A program made the position numbers and the translations under genes. DNA of 64,000 nucleotides, from positions 1 to 64,000 of the forward strand of contig CAZVKN010000002.1 of the NCBI GenBank assembly GCA_964627035.1, written 5' to 3'. Below are positions 60,295 through 64,000 of this stretch, in pieces. Within the stretch, counting starts at the first letter, position 1; every line of letters starts with the position of its first letter. The notes under the pieces are model-generated. The model was not told the DNA's origin. It ran no database searches and worked only from the letters and a program-made list of their open reading frames with translations. The stretch comes from CAZVKN01 sp964627035. Lineage in GTDB: Bacteria > Electryoneota > AABM5-125-24 > Hatepunaeales > Hatepunaeaceae.

Positions 60295-60443
60295 GATTCA
60301 CAACGGATTGAACGGATGAAGCAGATTATTAGGGAGCAAGGGAGAAGATGAGAAAGTAAGAAAATCATTTATCACCACGAAGTTCACGAAGCGCACGAAG
60401 AAGAAACAGATTAAACACTTCGTGTCCTTCGTGCTCTTCGTGG
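60295..60443. repeat. intergenic repeats: CAGATTA phrase plus CACGAAG palindrome
   Basis: 60297-60327 (TTCACAACGGATTGAACGGA onward, ending CAGATTAT) recurs at 62637-62672 and 24429-24457, each shortly after a stop codon. 60375-60443 is a CACGAAG palindrome with three heptads per arm (CCACGAAG at one end, CTTCGTGG at the other). Confidence 0.65.
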
Positions 60444-60500
60444 TTAAAACCTTGATTTCAGTTGTGAATCTCTAAAATACATGCAAAAGGACAAGAAACA

Positions 60501-62633
60501 ATGAAACTGCTAATTAAATTACTATTGATAGCTGTAGCTCTGCTTGGGTTGTGGTCAGGTGAATCCTTCGCTGAACCACCGACGTATTACACGTGGTTGA
60601 CCCACTTTGAGCGGACTCGCTTCAATGAATACATAAGGTTTTGGGAAAGGGATTCATCATTTGGCACAATCAGATCTAATGATTATATCGCAATTATGGG
60701 TAATCCGCTGTTAGGATTGGTCATTACGTCGCAGGATCGTTTCATTGGGAATAATGAAAACCTGAACTTTGAGCATATCTTCAACGCTCCCCCCTACGAG
60801 TTCCCGGAGTCGTATCCGCATCTGAGGCATCGAGCCAGTCCTCGCATTTCAGATATAAACGGCAGAATGATGACCCGGATAAGAATGTATGGTAATGGAG
60901 GAATAGAATTCTATCAACATCCACTGGGTAATCCTCACGGTGACAGTTTGGTGATGTCAATTGCTGCACCATACAATCGAATTATCTATGTAGATGGTCA
61001 GGTGGAAGTTGAAGGAGTGCTTGCCGGTCGAGTGACAATCTATTCCTCAGGCGAAATGTGGCTGGTTGATGATATCCGTTATGTAGGTGCTGACCAACGA
61101 ACCGGACGTTTCGGCAGGACACGAGAAGAAATGCGGGACTTCCCACACGTGCTGGGTTTGGTGTCGGATCAGAATATTATCATCAAGAACACAACTGCAA
61201 ACGGTCGTGAGAATGGATGGGCTTTTGGTGGACAGGTCAACAGAACTGATAGGCATTCCATCGTCATCAATGCTGCATTGATAGCGTTGAATGAGTCGTT
61301 CACATTCCAGCACCAAAACGATAGATTCAACCGCTATCAGGGACCTACACCGGATGACCGCGGCATAATCCACCTGACCGGAGGTGTAACTCAATATCGG
61401 CGCGGGTATGTGCATCGGTCAAATCATCAGAGTACAGGTTATGGCAAAGATTACATGTACGACTACCGCTTAGAGACAACAGGACCGCCGGGATTTGCAC
61501 CGGGTGAGTATCCTGATGTCAGCGGCAACTATGACGTACTTGACCTGTTCGTCGGTCCTTATACACTGCAAAACACTCACGCCCGAAAGGTCATTATCCG
61601 CCGTGGTGTCGAGGTCAACCTGATGGGTGGCAATTCGCTGACCGTGCGCGATAGTTTGATCGTTGAGGGAACGGAGGAAGAACCTGTCACTTTTCGCTCA
61701 GTGCTACAAAACGGAAGGAGCAGGATTGCGGTCAACGGGCATAACCGCTCGCTGATTGATTTGAACCATGCTACATTTAGCCGGAATGTCACGGTCAGAA
61801 TGCAGGCGAATAGCATCGTTGTGAATAACTGCGAATTCGGAACGGATGCCGATTTTGAAGGGAATGTTACACTCAACAGCAGTCGTTTCAATGAACAAGT
61901 ACGCATCATTGCATGGGATGATGTTTCAATCAGCAGGTCATTGTTCATGGATGGGATCACATTGACAGGCAACCTCCGCAACGGTGAACTGATTAACAAC
62001 ACCATATCAGGCGGCAGGTCAGCCGGAGTTGAGATTCATCGCTTTGACAGCCTTCGACTCGTCAATAACATCATCAGTGACAACCGCTACGGCATCGTCA
62101 ACCGTCACTGGAACCGACCGACCGTTGAGTATTGCGATGTTTACGGCAACCGCAGTGGTGATTACATAGATTGTGAGCCGGGGGAGGGCTCAATATCGGT
62201 CACTCCTCGCTTCATTGATCCCCGCAATGACAACTATCGTCTTGCATGGAACTCGCCCTGCATTGACGCAGGTGACCCGGCTTCACCGCATGATCCGGAC
62301 AGCACACGAGCTGACATCGGCGCATTCTACCGTGATCGGAACCTGAGCGTATCGGACGCGCCGACAGTTCCGGATCAGTTCAGAGTAACAGCATCGCCGA
62401 ATCCGTTCAACAGCACTGTAACGGTTCAATTCACTCTGACTCACTCAGAGACTGCTCGGTTAACAATCTATGACCTACAAGGACGGAAAATCCAATCACA
62501 ACGAGAGACCTTCACAGCAGGGGTCGGAAAGATAACGGTTAGCGGTGAATTGCTGGGCAGTGCGGGTGTCTATTTTGCGCGCCTGTCTGCTGGAGATCAG
62601 GTAGGAACAGTTAAGTTGGTGTATGTGCCGTAG
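60501..62633 (+). CDS. secreted right-handed beta-helix protein with type IX sorting domain
   Basis: This 710-aa protein has a signal peptide (residues 1-24, cleaved near SFAEPP). A long middle region of short Asn/Ile/Val-rich repeats is typical of right-handed parallel beta-helices (for example SIVVNNCEFGTDADF, NNTISGGRSAGVEIHRFDS, LVNNIISDNRYGI). It ends in a sorting domain with SPNPFNSTVTVQF and IYDLQGRKI. Beta-helix proteins often bind or cleave polysaccharides, but no catalytic residues can be named here. Predicted cell-surface or extracellular. Confidence 0.83.
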   Translation: MKLLIKLLLIAVALLGLWSGESFAEPPTYYTWLTHFERTRFNEYIRFWERDSSFGTIRSNDYIAIMGNPLLGLVITSQDRFIGNNENLNFEHIFNAPPYEFPESYPHLRHRASPRISDINGRMMTRIRMYGNGGIEFYQHPLGNPHGDSLVMSIAAPYNRIIYVDGQVEVEGVLAGRVTIYSSGEMWLVDDIRYVGADQRTGRFGRTREEMRDFPHVLGLVSDQNIIIKNTTANGRENGWAFGGQVNRTDRHSIVINAALIALNESFTFQHQNDRFNRYQGPTPDDRGIIHLTGGVTQYRRGYVHRSNHQSTGYGKDYMYDYRLETTGPPGFAPGEYPDVSGNYDVLDLFVGPYTLQNTHARKVIIRRGVEVNLMGGNSLTVRDSLIVEGTEEEPVTFRSVLQNGRSRIAVNGHNRSLIDLNHATFSRNVTVRMQANSIVVNNCEFGTDADFEGNVTLNSSRFNEQVRIIAWDDVSISRSLFMDGITLTGNLRNGELINNTISGGRSAGVEIHRFDSLRLVNNIISDNRYGIVNRHWNRPTVEYCDVYGNRSGDYIDCEPGEGSISVTPRFIDPRNDNYRLAWNSPCIDAGDPASPHDPDSTRADIGAFYRDRNLSVSDAPTVPDQFRVTASPNPFNSTVTVQFTLTHSETARLTIYDLQGRKIQSQRETFTAGVGKITVSGELLGSAGVYFARLSAGDQVGTVKLVYVP

Positions 62634-62636
62634 GAA

Positions 62637-62983
62637 ATTCACAACAGATGAAACGGATTAAGCAGATTAAAGCGGGGATGGCGGACATTCTTGTCCGTCT
62701 GCATGGACAGGAATGAGTTCTTTGATTTATTCAGAAAACCTTCGCGTCATTCCCACGAAGGTGGGAATCCAGTCCTACATTGACTTTCTGGATTCCCGTT
62801 TACACGAGAATGACGAAAGATATCAAACTACTTAATATTTCAGTGAACTCATCCCCGTCCTCTCTTGCAGGAGCAACAATATCCCAACTCACCCGTCAAA
62901 AGAACGCATGAGACAAGAGTTGCGCTTGTCATCTGTTATTATTAAATTTATACTCTGCTACAATCTGTTACTGTTTTCAACAC
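62637..62983. repeat. repeat-rich intergenic region
   Basis: It contains the CAGATTA phrase (62637-62672), a decayed GGCGGACATTC/TTGTCCGTC hairpin with TGGACAGGAATG (about 62678-62714), and a full family-D palindrome (62745-62815: CGTCATTCCCACGAAGGTGG on the left, CACGAGAATGACG on the right). No gene is credible before 62984. Confidence 0.6.
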
Positions 62984-63523
62984 ATGTTAAACAAAACTAT
63001 TCTATTCCAAGTAAGAAGAGTCTTGGTTGTGGTCAGCATAGTTGCAGCCGGATTTGTTCTGTCAGTACAGAAAGCTGCGGGTTGCTGGGGACCTATTGCA
63101 ATTGAGAAATTGATCAGTGAGAGCTCCGTTATAGTAGTTGGAGAAGTAACCAAGATTATTAATTCTCCAAATACTCCATCACCGGAAAATGACGCAATGG
63201 TAACGGGGGAGAAGCGACTAATCCAAAGACCTACAATGCAAGACACTGCATATATTACAGTGTCAAGAGTATTCAAAAACACATTACCGGACACGAAAAT
63301 CGGAATCGGTGACCGAATTCCATTGACGGTAATTGCTTCAGACAGCGCATTTTGGACTTCTATAATAATTTTCGATCACCCAAAGCCAATAGGAACGTTC
63401 GGTATTTGGATTATTGAGTTCAAAAACAACAAATACTATGCTTTTCATCCTACGACTTTGCAGCCATTAGCAAATGAGGAAGAAATCGTGAATATCATTA
63501 ACAATCAGAAAAATAATCCATAA
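62984..63523 (+). CDS. exported hypothetical protein
   Basis: This 179-aa protein has an N-terminal signal sequence (residues 8-32, VLVVVSIVAAGFVLSVQKAAG). Its mature part opens with CWGPIAIEKLISESSVIVVGEVTKI and continues as a compact beta domain (AYITVSRVFKNTLP; DRIPLTVIASDS). The pattern VVGEVTKI...ITVSRVFKN resembles exported OB/NTR-like single-domain proteins, but I cannot assign it. No lipobox. The base composition is AT-richer than the secreted proteins before it. Start at ATG 62984; an overlapping frame from 62908 is not convincing. Confidence 0.6.
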   Translation: MLNKTILFQVRRVLVVVSIVAAGFVLSVQKAAGCWGPIAIEKLISESSVIVVGEVTKIINSPNTPSPENDAMVTGEKRLIQRPTMQDTAYITVSRVFKNTLPDTKIGIGDRIPLTVIASDSAFWTSIIIFDHPKPIGTFGIWIIEFKNNKYYAFHPTTLQPLANEEEIVNIINNQKNNP

Positions 63524-63560
63524 CATCCTTCTTCCTTTCCCACGTTCTAACATTCTAACT

Positions 63561-63995
63561 TCAGATCAACTCACGTAGCCAGTCCATATCTATATTCGGG
63601 CAGGTGCGGTTGTCGCCGGACAGCTCATAGTGACCGATCAGCTCTGCATCGGGATACTCTTTCCTCAATCGCCGGATCAGATTGGTCACAGTCTCAAATT
63701 GATGCATCGTGAACTGCTTTTTTCCAATGAGACAGATGCCGATGCTGCTGCTGTTGTATCCTTTCGCATGTGCACCGATTACTTCCATCGGTCTCCCGAT
63801 CTGCGCAGTTCCATCCAACCAGAATTGAGGTTGCTTTAATTTGAACACTTCCTCTGTCGGATATCCGTTCATAATCACATAATGATACCCGATCCGGTCG
63901 TACCCACACTTGCGATGCCACTCGTCGATCAACGCAACGTTCCCGTAAGGTGAGTCGCTGCAATGAAGTATAATTCGATTAATATTTCTCGTCAT
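63561..63995 (-). CDS. T7-lysozyme-like N-acetylmuramoyl-L-alanine amidase
   Basis: This 144-aa zinc amidase (Amidase_2/PGRP fold) has first metal ligand His in IILHCSDSP (His11), GAHAKGYNSSSIGICLIG in the middle, and the distal pair His and Cys in IGHYELSGDNRTCPNID. This is the T7 lysozyme set, with Cys as third ligand. It cleaves the amide bond between N-acetylmuramic acid and L-Ala in peptidoglycan. No signal peptide. Such compact forms are common in phages and as domesticated lysis genes in bacteria. No other phage gene is visible nearby. The gene ends the window; its ATG lies 5 nt inside the edge. Confidence 0.88.
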   Translation of the reverse strand: MTRNINRIILHCSDSPYGNVALIDEWHRKCGYDRIGYHYVIMNGYPTEEVFKLKQPQFWLDGTAQIGRPMEVIGAHAKGYNSSSIGICLIGKKQFTMHQFETVTNLIRRLRKEYPDAELIGHYELSGDNRTCPNIDMDWLRELI

Positions 63996-64000
63996 GTCGT

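Noticed and set aside
63561..63995. A prophage edge at the right end because of the T7-lysozyme-like amidase
   Set aside because: No other phage gene, integrase or attachment repeat is visible; such amidases also occur as ordinary chromosomal genes.

Overview
The window is bacterial, about 45-48 % G+C by eye, densely coded on both strands. The best fit is an uncultured member of the FCB superphylum (Bacteroidota/Fibrobacterota-related candidate phyla). The main evidence is four secreted proteins (27276-28556, 50067-51101, 51301-54987, 60501-62633) that end in a type IX secretion sorting domain with a YPNPFN-type or SPNPFN motif; one of them is a gingipain-like C25 peptidase. Other outer-membrane beta-barrels, lipoproteins and a DGGGP-synthase-like UbiA protein fit this. 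I cannot name a species. No rRNA, tRNA, CRISPR array, transposase or integrase was seen.

Layout. 1-3450: small hypothetical genes, an SGNH hydrolase, DinB-like and cupin proteins. 3553-5443: an AT-richer cassette of a Fic AMP-transferase, a GSX10DXD minimal nucleotidyltransferase and a frameshifted HEPN gene. 5485-8274: a coupled trio of a GlmL/MutL-type ASKHA protein, a cupin lipoprotein and a lone aconitase-swivel (LeuD-like) protein. 8389-18130: NIF3, a crotonase, a K+ channel with RCK domain plus a separate cyclic-nucleotide-binding protein, HflK-HflC, and a YhaN/YhaO-like Rad50-type ATPase and nuclease. 18286-24313: a tightly overlapping six-gene operon (DUF502, two outer-membrane proteins, RsmE, UbiA, Maf). 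After about 0.9 kb without genes comes glnA (25249-26673).

26762-35396, on the minus strand, is the most unusual region. An activator that fuses an ArsC/low-molecular-weight phosphatase domain to PAS, sigma-54 AAA+ and Fis domains lies just upstream of a near-consensus -24/-12 promoter. That promoter faces a gene run encoding a 71-aa protein, a macro-domain protein, a TmcC/HmcE-like membrane cytochrome b, a TmcB/HmcF-like iron-sulfur protein with a response-regulator receiver fused to its C-terminus, a double-PAS histidine kinase, an exported T9SS-type protein interrupted by one in-frame TGA, and a single-domain response regulator. I read it as a redox-to-phosphorelay signalling system.

35629-47726: an orphan OppD-OppF pair, a PAS kinase without a recognisable phospho-acceptor His, a receiver/PAS/kinase/double-receiver hybrid, and a soluble-adenylyl-cyclase-like protein (two cyclase domains, P-loop NTPase, TPRs). 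47882-63995: secreted and outer-membrane proteins, an acyl-CoA synthetase, an invasin-like Ig-repeat lipoprotein, a beta-helix protein and a T7-lysozyme-like amidase.

Almost every longer intergenic space carries short palindromic repeats of several families. The most conspicuous is a MITE/BIME-like element of about 80-133 bp made of two mirror-image hairpins whose stems show compensatory base changes. No transposase or RAYT gene for it lies in the window.
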